A DNA stretch of 64,000 nt, taken from contig DASXDU010000001.1 of the NCBI GenBank assembly GCA_036490515.1, positions 1 through 64,000 on the forward strand. The letters are read 5' to 3'. The DNA comes from Palsa-1150 sp036490515. Lineage in GTDB: Bacteria; Myxococcota_A; Polyangia; Polyangiales; Polyangiaceae. This document shows positions 1 through 8,453 of this stretch, in pieces (the first letter of the stretch is position 1; the number at the start of each line of letters is the position of its first letter). The position numbers and the translations under genes are program-made. The notes under the pieces are model-generated. The model was not told where the DNA came from, did no database searches, and worked only from the letters and a program-made list of their open reading frames with translations.

Positions 1-1
1 G

Positions 2-253
2 ACGAGTGGCATCGATCCGCTCGCGCGGCGCAAGTTCTGGCGGACGATAACCGCGCTCGCCAAGAGCGGCGTGACGATCATCGTCACCACGCACTTCATG
101 GAGGAGGCCGAGTACTGCGATCGCATCGCCATCCAAGACGCAGGCAGGGTGCTCGCGCTCGGCTCCCCGCGGCAGGTGAGGCGGCAGGCGGGCGCGAACG
201 TGAGCGACATGAACGGCGCCTTCATCGCGATCGTCGAGCGAGGGCGGGCATGA
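2..253 (+). CDS. ABC transporter ATP-binding protein, C-terminal part (cut by left window edge)
   Basis: Only the last 83 codons are inside the window, so the start and Walker A motif cannot be seen. What remains is the end of an ABC nucleotide-binding domain: the D-loop region SGIDPLARR, then the switch histidine in TTHFMEEAEYCDRI, then the typical strand DRIAIQDAGRVLALGSP. The stop overlaps the next start by 4 bases (ATGA), so it is translationally coupled to two ABC-2 permeases. By family knowledge it would hydrolyse ATP at the inner membrane to drive export by those permeases, as in YbhF-type exporters. The substrate cannot be told from sequence. Confidence 0.9.
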   Translation, partial: TSGIDPLARRKFWRTITALAKSGVTIIVTTHFMEEAEYCDRIAIQDAGRVLALGSPRQVRRQAGANVSDMNGAFIAIVERGRA

Positions 254-1371
254 GCTTCGCGACGCGCTTCGTCGCGCTGACACGCAAAGAGACGCGCCAG
301 ATGGTGCGCGATCGAAGCAACCTACTCGTGGGCCTCCTCCTGCCCATCGTACTCATCGTCCTCTACGGTTACGGCCTGTCGTTCGACGTGAAGGACGCGC
401 GCGTGACGGTCGTCCTCGAAGACGCCTCGCCCACCGCGCGCAGCGCGATCGCCGGCCTCGAGGGCTCGCCATACCTCGCTCCTGTCTTCGTGGGCACGCG
501 TAGCGACGCCGAACGCGCGATGCGCGCCGGACGCACGGACGCGATCCTGATCGTCCCCGAAGACTACTCCCGCCGCCTCGCGAGCGGCAACGCGAGCATG
601 GAGCTCCTCTTGAACGGCGTCGACGCGACGACCGCCGCGACCATCGAAGGGTACGTGAGTGGGGCGATCGCCATCCCGCTCCAGCGCGACGCAGACAGGG
701 GTGGCGGCGCGACCTCGGGCACAGGCAGCGTTGTCGTCGATCAACGCATGTGGTTCAACGAGGCCGGCGAGAGCACGTGGTACCTCGTGCCCGGCCTCAT
801 CGTTCTGGTGATGACGCTCATCGGCGCGTTCCTCACGTCGCTCCTCGTCGCGCGCGAGTGGGAGCGTGGCACGCTCGAGTCGCTCTTCGTCACGCCGGTC
901 CGCCCGCTCGAGATCGTCCTGGCGAAGCTGACACCGTACCTCGTCGTCGGCGCGATCGATCTCGCGGTCTGCCTCGCGATGGCGAAGTGGCTGTTTCACG
1001 TGCCGATGCGCGGCTCGCTCGCGGTCGTCGTCGCCGCCTCGCTCCTCTATCTGATCGTGTCGCTCTCGCTCGGCCTGCTCATCTCCGCGACGACGCGCAA
1101 TCAGTTCACGGCGAGCCAGCTCGCGATGCTCACGAGCTTCATGCCCGCGATGATGCTCTCCGGGTTCGTCTTCGACCTGCGCAACGTGCCCGAGGTCATC
1201 CAGGTCGTCAGCAACGTCCTGCCGGCGACGCACTTCATGAGCCTCATCAAGACGCTCTTCCTGACGGGCGACAACGCGCCCGCCGCCGTCCGCACGTGCT
1301 CCATCTTGGCGCTCTTCGCCGTCGTCCTCGTCGCGCTGTGCCGCCGCGCGCTGAAGAAGAGGCTCGATTGA
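250..1371 (+). CDS. ABC-2 type permease (first of two)
   Basis: 373 residues in the layout of YhhJ/YbhS-type ABC-2 permeases. A cytoplasmic start is followed by one membrane helix (about residues 24-45, GLLLPIVLIVLYGYGL), a periplasmic domain of about 130 residues, then five hydrophobic segments from about residue 180. The cytoplasmic loop REWERGTLESLFVTP is the family signature that contacts the ATPase. The start overlaps the ATPase stop (ATGA), and the stop overlaps the TTG of the second permease, so ATPase and both permeases form one coupled unit. Function is membrane export of an unknown compound. Confidence 0.9.
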   Translation: MSFATRFVALTRKETRQMVRDRSNLLVGLLLPIVLIVLYGYGLSFDVKDARVTVVLEDASPTARSAIAGLEGSPYLAPVFVGTRSDAERAMRAGRTDAILIVPEDYSRRLASGNASMELLLNGVDATTAATIEGYVSGAIAIPLQRDADRGGGATSGTGSVVVDQRMWFNEAGESTWYLVPGLIVLVMTLIGAFLTSLLVAREWERGTLESLFVTPVRPLEIVLAKLTPYLVVGAIDLAVCLAMAKWLFHVPMRGSLAVVVAASLLYLIVSLSLGLLISATTRNQFTASQLAMLTSFMPAMMLSGFVFDLRNVPEVIQVVSNVLPATHFMSLIKTLFLTGDNAPAAVRTCSILALFAVVLVALCRRALKKRLD

Positions 1372-2471
1372 TCGCCTACCTTTGGCAAATCCTCGTCTTG
1401 TGCCGGAAGGAGCTTCTCGCGATCCTCAAGGATCCTTCGAGCCGCGCGATCCTCTTCGCGCCTGCGCTGGTGCAGTCACTCCTCTTCGGGTACGGCGCGA
1501 CGTTCGACCTCACCAACGTGCCGTACGCCGTCGTCGACGAGAGCGGCGGCGCCGCGTCGACGGAGCTCCTCGCGCGCCTCGACGGGACGGGTGTGTTCAA
1601 GCGCGCCGTGACGCTGACGTCGACGACGCAGATCGGCCCCGCGATCGACAGCGGCGACGTGCTCCTCGCGCTGAGCTTCCCTTCCGACTTCGAAACACGG
1701 CTCGCGTCGGGTAGCGACGCACCGCTGCAAGTCGTCCTCGACGGGCGCAACTCCACCACCGCGGGCGCGGCCGCCGCGTACGTCGGGTCGATCATCGCGA
1801 GCTACAACGAGTCGCGTGGTGCCGCGTCGCCGATCACGATCGAGCGCCGCGCGTGGTTCAACCCGAACCTCGAGTCCCGGTGGAACGTCATGCCCGCGCT
1901 CATCGCGACGCTGAGCATGCTCCAGACGCTCCTGCTCGCGGCGCTCTCCGTCGCTCGCGAGCGCGAGCAAGGCACGTTCGATCAGCTCCTCGTCACGCCC
2001 CTCGAGCCGTTCCAGATCCTCGTCGGCAAGGCCGTCCCCGCCGTGGTCATCGGCTTGATCCAGTCGACGATCATCTTCGCGGTCATCCGCTTCTGGTTTC
2101 GCATCCCGATGCAAGGCTCGATCGCGCTGCTCTACTTCGGGCTCTTGACGTTCACCGGCGCGGCTGTCGGCCTGGGCCTGTCCATCTCCGCGCTGTCGCT
2201 CAACATGCAGCAAGCGATGCTGTACTCGTTCATGACGATCATGCCGCTCACGTTGCTCTCGGGCCTCCTGACGCCCGTGCGCAACATGCCCAAGGTGCTG
2301 CAGATCGTCACCTACGCGAACCCACTCCGCTTCGGCATCGATATCGTGCGTCGCGTGTACCTCGAGGGCGCCGGGTTCAACGACGTCGCGTTCGACTTCG
2401 TGCCGCTTCTGGCGATCGCAACGGTGTCGTTGCCGTTGGCGGCGTGGCTCTTTCGCAATCGGCTGGCGTGA
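1368..2471 (+). CDS. ABC-2 type permease (second of two)
   Basis: 367 residues, paralogous to the preceding permease: N-terminal helix, periplasmic domain, then a helical bundle introduced by the loop REREQGTFDQLLVTP. The open frame extends much further upstream, but that part is antisense-like, Arg-rich and overlaps the first permease. The TTG at 1368, sharing bases with the upstream TGA (TTGA), gives a protein that begins IAYLWQILVLCRKELLAI, which fits the family. The pair probably forms a heterodimeric channel with the ATPase at the left edge. It is the last gene of the operon. Confidence 0.85.
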   Translation: MIAYLWQILVLCRKELLAILKDPSSRAILFAPALVQSLLFGYGATFDLTNVPYAVVDESGGAASTELLARLDGTGVFKRAVTLTSTTQIGPAIDSGDVLLALSFPSDFETRLASGSDAPLQVVLDGRNSTTAGAAAAYVGSIIASYNESRGAASPITIERRAWFNPNLESRWNVMPALIATLSMLQTLLLAALSVAREREQGTFDQLLVTPLEPFQILVGKAVPAVVIGLIQSTIIFAVIRFWFRIPMQGSIALLYFGLLTFTGAAVGLGLSISALSLNMQQAMLYSFMTIMPLTLLSGLLTPVRNMPKVLQIVTYANPLRFGIDIVRRVYLEGAGFNDVAFDFVPLLAIATVSLPLAAWLFRNRLA

Positions 2472-2595
2472 ACGTCAACCGTGAAGCTCGCGGCGTGATC
2501 ATCACCCGTTCGCGCCGTCGAGCGCCTGACCGAGCTGCAGCGCGAGGCCGCGCAGGTCGTGCGCCGTGGCGACCGCCAGCATCTGCCGTGGGAAG

Positions 2596-2623
2596 CGGAT
2601 TGTTCACCCCGTAGAACAATCCG
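2596..2623. promoter_or_regulatory. 10-bp perfect inverted repeat upstream of the pirin operon
   Basis: CGGATTGTTC, 8 bases, GAACAATCCG. It is AT-rich compared with its surroundings and lies about 90 bases before the pirin start, in the 242-base gap after the ABC operon. The absence of a T-run and its position favour an operator over a terminator, but a terminator for the ABC operon is not excluded. Confidence 0.45.
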
Positions 2624-2713
2624 TCTCGTTCGGGCCGTCTAATCGGCCGGGTCGCTCTGCTGCATAACCACCTGGACGCCGCGCTCCGCGGCCCGGCCCT
2701 CCAGGAGAAGCCC

Positions 2714-3409
2714 ATGCTGCAGCTCCGCCCTTCCTCGTCGCTCGACGGCGGCCACTATGGCTGGCTCAACGCCAGGCACCACTTCGCCGTGACCCCCGAG
2801 GGCAACCCCGCGAACGGGCCGGTCGGCGGCCTCGTGGTGTGGAACGACGACGAGATCGCCGCGGGGACGGGCTTCGGCCTTCACCCCCACGCGGACATGG
2901 AGATCGTCTCCTACGTCCGGCAGGGCACGGTCACCCATCGAGACAGCCTGGGGCACGTCGGCCACATCGCGGCGGGAGAGGTGCAGGCGATGAGCGCCGG
3001 TACCGGCATCCGGCACTCGGAGCACAACCTCGGCGCCGAGCCCCTGAAGCTCTTCCAGATCTGGATCCGCCCCCGCCGGCGGGGAGGGGAGCCGCAGTGG
3101 GCCAGCCGCAAGTTCCCCGCAGCGGATCGCGCGAACGCGCTCGTCGTGCTCGCAAGCGGGGTGTCCGGTGAAGACGCCCTGCCGATCCGCGCGGACGCCC
3201 GCGTCCTCGGGGCGACGCTAAAGGCGGGCGCGCGCGTCGAGCACGACCTTCGTCGCTTCCGCAACGCGTACGTCGCCCCCGCCCGCGGCGTCGTCGAGGT
3301 CAACGGCGTCCGCGTCACCGCTGGCGACGGCATCGCCGCGACCGACGAAGGCTGCCTCACCATCGTCGCGGTTCAGGACTCCGAGGTCGTCCTCGTCGAG
3401 GCCGCCTAG
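2714..3409 (+). CDS. Pirin family protein (bicupin, quercetinase-like)
   Basis: 231 residues, the usual pirin/YhaK length. The N-terminal cupin has the metal-binding pattern HPHADMEIVSYV, then THRDS and GIRHSEHN. The second cupin (about 150-231) lacks metal ligands, as is normal. A good ribosome site (AGGAG) lies 8 bases before the ATG. Pirins are cytosolic Fe-binding proteins, some acting as quercetin 2,3-dioxygenases or redox-sensitive co-regulators. Here it heads a run with DoxX, SnoaL-like and aldehyde dehydrogenase genes, which suggests a stress or detoxification role, not a flavonoid pathway. Confidence 0.9.
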   Translation: MLQLRPSSSLDGGHYGWLNARHHFAVTPEGNPANGPVGGLVVWNDDEIAAGTGFGLHPHADMEIVSYVRQGTVTHRDSLGHVGHIAAGEVQAMSAGTGIRHSEHNLGAEPLKLFQIWIRPRRRGGEPQWASRKFPAADRANALVVLASGVSGEDALPIRADARVLGATLKAGARVEHDLRRFRNAYVAPARGVVEVNGVRVTAGDGIAATDEGCLTIVAVQDSEVVLVEAA

Positions 3410-3458
3410 GGCGCCTCCTCACGTCTCGTTGAAAGCTCACCGAAAGGAAAGGTTCGTC

Positions 3459-3905
3459 ATGCACACCGTCGCTCGCCTCGCTCCCACCGTCAGCCGCTTC
3501 CTGCTCGGGGCCGTCTTTCTGATCTTCGGCCTGAACGGCTTCCTCCAGTTCATTCCGCAGCCTGTACCGCCTCCCCACGCCGGCGCCTTCCTCGGCGCGC
3601 TCGCCGCGACCGGCTACATGTTCCCGCTCATCAAGGGCGTCGAGGTGGTCGCCGGGGCCATGCTTCTCTCGAACCGCTTCGTCCCCCTCGCGCTCGCGCT
3701 CCTCGCGCCGAACGTCGTCAACATCGTCCTCTTCCACGCGGTGCTCGCGCCGGCCGGGCTCCCCGTCGCCCTCATGGTGCTCGGCCTCGAGGCGTTCACT
3801 GCGTGGACGTACCGCGAGGCCTACGCGTCGATGCTGAAGTCGCAAACGGCGCCCACGATCCCCGCCGCCGGCGCACGGCACATCCCCGCGCACGCGGCCT
3901 CGTGA
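3459..3905 (+). CDS. DoxX-like membrane protein
   Basis: 148 residues with four hydrophobic segments. The first (FLLGAVFLIFGLNGFLQF) carries the DoxX-type FGLNGF turn, and the second follows the conserved KGVEVVAGAMLL stretch. The ATG at 3459 was chosen over an upstream TTG because AAAGGAAAGG sits just before it. DoxX-family proteins sit in the inner membrane and often accompany thiol-redox or detoxification genes; biochemical function is poorly known. It lies between pirin and a SnoaL-like gene on the same strand with short spacers, so probably one operon. Confidence 0.85.
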   Translation: MHTVARLAPTVSRFLLGAVFLIFGLNGFLQFIPQPVPPPHAGAFLGALAATGYMFPLIKGVEVVAGAMLLSNRFVPLALALLAPNVVNIVLFHAVLAPAGLPVALMVLGLEAFTAWTYREAYASMLKSQTAPTIPAAGARHIPAHAAS

Positions 3906-3931
3906 CCGCCCGAAGACCAGGAGACCGATCC

Positions 3932-4351
3932 ATGACCACATCAGCCGTTCAAGTCCTCCAGACCCTCCTCGCGAAGCCGACCGACCTCGCCAACGTGAAG
4001 AGCGTGACCACCGCGGACGTCACGTACGTCTCGCTCAGCGAAAGCAACCCCGAGCTCAAGCGATATCTGCCCTGGACCGGCACCAACAAGGGGCCGGAGT
4101 CGATCGTCCGCGCCTTCGAAGGGATCGGCGGGGCCTGGGAGACCAAGGCCTTCGAGGTCCGTGACGTGCTCGAAAATGGGGACGCCGTCGCGATGTTCGG
4201 CTCGTTCACCTATCGGGGGCGCAAGTCCGGCAAGGACGTGACCTCGCCCTTCTCGCTCCTCGCGAAGCTCGAGGACGGGAAGATCCACTACGTCCAGTTC
4301 CTCGAGGACACGTTCGGAACCTCGGGCACGCTGGGTCGTCCCTCGGTCTGA
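3932..4351 (+). CDS. SnoaL-like / NTF2-fold protein
   Basis: 139 residues matching the compact NTF2/SnoaL cone fold: N-terminal helices, then YLPWTGTNKGPESIVRAFEGI, then alternating strands ending in LLAKLEDGKIHYVQFLEDTF. An AGGAGA site precedes the ATG. Members are cytosolic isomerases, hydrolases or small-ligand binders; no catalytic residues can be assigned here. It sits 13 bases before the aldehyde dehydrogenase and probably belongs to the same stress-response operon. Confidence 0.8.
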   Translation: MTTSAVQVLQTLLAKPTDLANVKSVTTADVTYVSLSESNPELKRYLPWTGTNKGPESIVRAFEGIGGAWETKAFEVRDVLENGDAVAMFGSFTYRGRKSGKDVTSPFSLLAKLEDGKIHYVQFLEDTFGTSGTLGRPSV

Positions 4352-4363
4352 TCGGAGGCCACC

Positions 4364-5815
4364 GTGTCGGAAACCATGGCTCGTCACTGGATCGACGGCG
4401 GGTGGGTGGCCTCGGAGCGCCAGGGCGCCTCCATCAACCCGTCCAGCGGGGAGACGCTCGGACAGTTCGCGGACGGCGGCGCCAAGGAAGCCAGAGCCGC
4501 GATCGCAGCGGCGCGTCGCGCGTTCGACACCGGCACCTGGGCGTCCGACCGCAACGCTCGGGCCGCCGCCCTCCACGAGCTTGCCCTGCGGATCGAGGAG
4601 CGCGCGGACCGCATGGCCCTCTCGCTGGCTCGCGAGATGGGCAAGGTCGTCACCCAGGCCCGGTGGGAGGCGTCGGCGTCCGCGAGCACCGTCCGGTACA
4701 ACGCGGGGGCCGCCGTCTCGCAGACCGGGAGTACCGTGGAGCCGGCGCCGGGGCTCCTCGCGAGCACCTGGCGCGAGCCGGTCGGCGTCGCGGGGATCAT
4801 CGTTCCGTGGAACGCTCCGATCGCGTTGCTCACCCGTGGGCTCGCGCCCGCGCTGGCCGCGGGGTGCACCACCGTCGTCAAGATGCCCGCCCAGACGGCG
4901 CTGACGAACGCCATCTTCGCCGACGCCGTCGCCGCGACGAAGGCGTTGCCGCCGGGCGTGGTCAACATGTTCACCGAATCCGGCAACGAAGGGGCCCCGC
5001 TCCTCGTGGCGTCGATCGACGTCGACGTCATCAACTACACCGGCAGCACGAAGGTCGGGCGGTTGATCGGCGCGCAGGCCTCGGAGACCCTCAAGCGCAC
5101 GTCCCTGGAGCTGGGAGGCAAGACCCCGCTCGTGGTCTTCGACGACGCGGACATCGACGTGGTCGCGCCGCAGGTCGTGAGGGCGCTCGCGCAGTTCAAC
5201 GGGCAGTTCTGCATGACCGGCTCGCGCGTCCTCGTGCAGCGAAGCGTCGCGGACGCCTACCGCGAGCGCCTCGCCGAGCTGCTCGATCGCGTGGTGCTCG
5301 GGCCTGCCGACGAGGAGGCGAGCCAGATGGGGCCCCTGGTCGATCACGCCGCCGTGACGCGCATCGATGGGATCATCGAGGCCGCGCGGACGTACGCCAA
5401 GATCCTGGTGCGCGGCGGCCGTCCCGCGGACGCGCGTCTCGCCGGCGGAGCGTTCTACCGTCCGGCGATGCTCGAGCCGGAATCGCTCGACGTCCCCCTG
5501 GTCCAGGACGAGATCTTCGGGCCGGTGCTGAGCTTCGAGACGTTCGCGGACGAGGACGACGCCGTGACGCGCGCCAACGGCACGATGTACGGGCTCGCCG
5601 CGGCCGTCTTCACGAAGGACGTGGACCGCGCGGCGCGCGTCGTGAGGCGGCTGAAGGCGGGAACCGTCTGGACGAACGGCTGGGGCGTTCTCTCGGATGC
5701 GGTCGAGGAGGGCGGCTTCAAGGCCAGCGGCATCGGGCGCATGCGAGGTGCGCGCGCGATGGAGGAGTACCAGGAGATCAAGACGAGCTTTCTCGTCTAT
5801 CGAAGCCGACCGTGA
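4364..5815 (+). CDS. Aldehyde dehydrogenase (NAD(P)+-dependent)
   Basis: 483 residues, full length for the family. Visible are the cofactor segment PWNAPIALLTRGLAPAL, the general base Glu at about residue 249 in LELGGK, and the catalytic Cys at about 283 in GQFCMTGSR. The C-terminal NGTMYGLAAAVFTKD and the oligomerisation tail are intact. The GTG start has CGGAGG five bases upstream. It would oxidise an aldehyde to the acid in the cytosol; substrate unknown. It closes the pirin-DoxX-SnoaL operon and is followed by a LysR regulator, a likely controller. Confidence 0.93.
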   Translation: MSETMARHWIDGGWVASERQGASINPSSGETLGQFADGGAKEARAAIAAARRAFDTGTWASDRNARAAALHELALRIEERADRMALSLAREMGKVVTQARWEASASASTVRYNAGAAVSQTGSTVEPAPGLLASTWREPVGVAGIIVPWNAPIALLTRGLAPALAAGCTTVVKMPAQTALTNAIFADAVAATKALPPGVVNMFTESGNEGAPLLVASIDVDVINYTGSTKVGRLIGAQASETLKRTSLELGGKTPLVVFDDADIDVVAPQVVRALAQFNGQFCMTGSRVLVQRSVADAYRERLAELLDRVVLGPADEEASQMGPLVDHAAVTRIDGIIEAARTYAKILVRGGRPADARLAGGAFYRPAMLEPESLDVPLVQDEIFGPVLSFETFADEDDAVTRANGTMYGLAAAVFTKDVDRAARVVRRLKAGTVWTNGWGVLSDAVEEGGFKASGIGRMRGARAMEEYQEIKTSFLVYRSRP

Positions 5816-5887
5816 TCCAACTCGCCATCTGACCGTGAGCATGCGGCCGGGCCCGGTCGAACGCAGGTCCCGGATACAGTGGCTCCG

Positions 5888-6787
5888 ATGCGTGACATCA
5901 ATGACCTGCAGTTCTTCGCCGCCGTCGTGGGGCACCGCAGCTTCTCGAAGGCCGCGCGAGCCCTCGGGATCCCGAAGTCGCGCGTCAGCCGACGGGTGGC
6001 GCTTCTCGAGGATAGGCTCGGCGTCCGCCTGCTCCAGCGCTCGACGCGGAGCCTGAACGTCACCGAGGCCGGGCAGCAGATCTACGAGCACGCGCGGGCG
6101 GTGATCGAGCAGGCCGACGCCGTCGAGGACGTGGCGCTGCGCTTGCGATCGGAGCCGCGCGGGCTCGTGCGCATGAGCTGCCCGCACGGGCTCCAGACGT
6201 TCGTTGCTGCGTCGTTGCCGGGGTTTCTCGCCGCCAACCCTCTCTTGCGCGTGCAGCTCGTCATGACCAACCGCCGCGTGGACCTCGTCGAGGAGGCCAT
6301 CGACGTCGCCATCCGCATCCGCGAGCGCCTCGATACGGACGCCGACGTCCAGGTGAAGAAGCTCGGCATGAGCAAGCGGATCCTCGTGGCGGCACCGGCG
6401 CTCTTCGCCGGAGACCGGCCGCCGGCGAAGGTCGGCGACCTATCGCGCTTCCCGCTGCTCCACCAGCAGGAGCAGCCCGGAGCCAGCGCCTGGACGCTGT
6501 CGAGCAAGTCGGACCAGCGAGAGATCGTCGAGTTCCAGCCGCGGCTCGCGACGGGCGACCTGGGGGTCTTGATCGGCGCGGCGTCCGCCGGGCTCGGCAT
6601 CGCGCTCGTGCCGCGCGTGAATTGCGTCGCCCCGCTCGCGTCCGGGGAGCTCGTGCGTGTCCTCACCTCGTGGGAAGCTCCCGAGGGCATCGTGCATCTC
6701 GTCTTCACTTCGCGGCGCGGGATGCTGCCCAGCGTCCGCGCGGTGATCGACCTCACCGCCGAGATGCTGCGCGCGGCGGTGGACTGA
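5888..6787 (+). CDS. LysR family transcriptional regulator
   Basis: 299 residues. An N-terminal winged helix (DINDLQFFAAVVGHRSFSKA, then ALGIPKSRVSRRVALLEDRL) is followed by the linker helix and a periplasmic-binding-like effector domain from about residue 90. Domain order and length fit the CrgA-like branch. A GTG nine bases upstream is an alternative start. It lies 70 bases after the aldehyde dehydrogenase on the same strand and converges on a hydrolase gene. It may regulate the upstream operon, but no divergent operator is visible to prove it. Confidence 0.9.
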   Translation: MRDINDLQFFAAVVGHRSFSKAARALGIPKSRVSRRVALLEDRLGVRLLQRSTRSLNVTEAGQQIYEHARAVIEQADAVEDVALRLRSEPRGLVRMSCPHGLQTFVAASLPGFLAANPLLRVQLVMTNRRVDLVEEAIDVAIRIRERLDTDADVQVKKLGMSKRILVAAPALFAGDRPPAKVGDLSRFPLLHQQEQPGASAWTLSSKSDQREIVEFQPRLATGDLGVLIGAASAGLGIALVPRVNCVAPLASGELVRVLTSWEAPEGIVHLVFTSRRGMLPSVRAVIDLTAEMLRAAVD

Positions 6788-6846
6788 CGCCACGGAGGTG
6801 AGCGCGCGAAGTCGGGAATCCACGCGGACCACGGGGAGCGAACGAG

Positions 6847-7797
6847 TCAGAGCGACTGCAAGACCCGCACGCGATCCGCGATGGCCCGTCGCGAGACGTC
6901 GGCGTCGGGTGCGAAGAGCTCGAAGCCGTGCGGTACGCCCGGATGGACGTGCAGCTCCGTCGGTACGTGCGCCTGAAGTCGCTGCGCGTACGTCACACCC
7001 TCGTCCCTGAAGATGTCGAGCTGACCGACTTCGAGGTAGGTCCTCGGTAGTCTCGACAGATCAGTCGCGCGAGCGGGCGCCGCGTGGGGATGGACGCCGT
7101 CCTTCCCTGCGTTGCCGCCGAGCAGCGCTCCCCATCCGGTGATGTTGTCGTCCCAGCTCCAGGTCAGAGACGCGGCGATCTCCGGGTCTGGCCTCGTGTT
7201 CCGGTCGTCGAGCATCGGATAGACGAGGATCTGCGCTGCGAGGGCCGGCCCCCCGCGGTCACGCGCCACGAGAGCAGTCGCCGCCGCGAGACCACCACCC
7301 GCGCTGTCCCCCATGATCGCGATGCGCGCCGGGTCGACGCCGAGCTCCGACGCGTGCCCGGCGAGCCATCGCAGCGCCGCGTAGCAGTCTTCGACGGGCG
7401 TGGGGTAGGGGTGCTCCGGCGGCAGACGATAGTCGACCGCGAGGAGAGGCACGCCGCTCGCCGACACGTAGCGCCTCAGGATCTCGTCGTAGACGTCCAC
7501 GCTTCCGAGGATCATCCCGCCGCCGTGGACGTAGAGCGCCGCCGACCCCGGCCGAGAGCCGCTCTTGTGGAACCAGCGGAGCAGGATCTCCTTGCCGTCG
7601 TGCGTGCGGACCTCGAAATCGCGCGTGACCACGTCTGTCGGGAACGACTGAAGGGCGGCCCACACGCCGAACATCGCGTTTCCGTTCTCGCGGCGCGTTC
7701 GCCAGTCGCCGACGGCCGGGCGCGGCTTGGCCTCGCCCAGGCCTGCGACCAGTCGCGCGAGCGCGGCGGCGATCTGCGGATCCATCGGGAGGGCCAC
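6847..7797 (-). CDS. Alpha/beta hydrolase, hormone-sensitive-lipase family
   Basis: About 312-316 residues. It carries the HSL oxyanion motif HGGG (YVHGGGMILGS), the nucleophile elbow GDSAGG, and the late His in VPHGFELF; these mark a carboxylesterase of family IV. A GTG at 7797 with GAGGG nine bases upstream is favoured; an ATG at 7785 is the alternative. It would hydrolyse short-chain esters in the cytosol. The start is 3 bases beyond the stop of the upstream SnoaL-like gene, so the two are co-transcribed away from the TetR gene. Confidence 0.88.
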   Translation of the reverse strand: MALPMDPQIAAALARLVAGLGEAKPRPAVGDWRTRRENGNAMFGVWAALQSFPTDVVTRDFEVRTHDGKEILLRWFHKSGSRPGSAALYVHGGGMILGSVDVYDEILRRYVSASGVPLLAVDYRLPPEHPYPTPVEDCYAALRWLAGHASELGVDPARIAIMGDSAGGGLAAATALVARDRGGPALAAQILVYPMLDDRNTRPDPEIAASLTWSWDDNITGWGALLGGNAGKDGVHPHAAPARATDLSRLPRTYLEVGQLDIFRDEGVTYAQRLQAHVPTELHVHPGVPHGFELFAPDADVSRRAIADRVRVLQSL

Positions 7798-7799
7798 GG

Positions 7800-8243
7800 T
7801 CAGACGCCCTCGGTGACGATCGTGCCGTCCCATTCCGCGCCCGCAGGGATTGAGGCGTGCTGGTGAATCAGCTGCCACGCGTCGTCGCGCTTCTCGAAGC
7901 AGTCGGTCTCGCGGACGAGCATCGACTTCGCCGTGCCGTTCTTGAAGACGACGTTCACCCTCTGGACCGTGCAGACGACGCCCATGGTGCCGCTGACGAC
8001 GGTGTCCATCTCGAGGAACTCGACCTTGCACGACTGGAAGCTGCCGAACACCTTGTCGAAGAACTTCGACGCCGGCGCGACGCCTCGCGAGGCGAAGGCC
8101 GGTATGTCGAACCAGAGGGCATCCTTCGCCCAGTGCTTCGTGCTCTGCGCCCCCGTCATCGACTCGCTCATCTCCTCGACGATGGCGACGAGAGCCTGCT
8201 TGTCCTGCTCGGTGCTGCCTGCGGTGCCTGCCTTTGCGGTCAT
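7800..8243 (-). CDS. SnoaL-like / NTF2-fold protein
   Basis: 147 residues with the SnoaL pattern: a helical start (EQDKQALVAIVEEMSESM), the stretch AKDALWFDIPAFASRGVAPA, then beta strands ending in DDAWQLIHQHASIP, a common ending of ketosteroid-isomerase-like proteins. An AAGGAGA site lies just before the ATG. Catalytic function cannot be assigned. It is the first gene of a two-gene operon with an esterase and is divergent from a TetR gene, the usual arrangement for local repression. Confidence 0.82.
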   Translation of the reverse strand: MTAKAGTAGSTEQDKQALVAIVEEMSESMTGAQSTKHWAKDALWFDIPAFASRGVAPASKFFDKVFGSFQSCKVEFLEMDTVVSGTMGVVCTVQRVNVVFKNGTAKSMLVRETDCFEKRDDAWQLIHQHASIPAGAEWDGTIVTEGV

Positions 8244-8407
8244 GGTGGTCTCCTTCCGGGCTCTTCTCTCGGCCCAGGGAAGAACGTGAGGCCTCCTGTA
8301 AGGGGAGGGTCAACCAGGCCGATGTCGATTTTTCTCCGTGGCGCCGATGCGGGAGGGCGGCACGGAACGACGGAAGGCGTGCACGCGAGCGGGAGGCCGA
8401 CGAGCCC

Positions 8408-8447
8408 TTGACGGCCAGCCGCCATCAACTTAGTTAACCAACTCACA
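8408..8447 (+). promoter_or_regulatory. TetR-gene promoter with overlapping operator candidate
   Basis: TTGACG at 8408 and TAGTTA at 8431 are separated by 17 bases and would start transcription within about 10 bases of the ATG at 8454, giving an almost leaderless mRNA. The -10 region overlaps a small dyad, AGTT-AACC-AACT, in an unusually AT-rich patch. This would suit autorepression by the TetR protein and control of the divergent SnoaL-esterase operon. Inference from sequence only. Confidence 0.5.
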
Positions 8448-8453
8448 CGCGTC

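Noticed and set aside
3941..6187. 748-codon ORF antisense to the SnoaL and aldehyde dehydrogenase genes
   Set aside because: Mirror of well-supported genes; low-complexity Arg/Glu/Gly/Asp composition.
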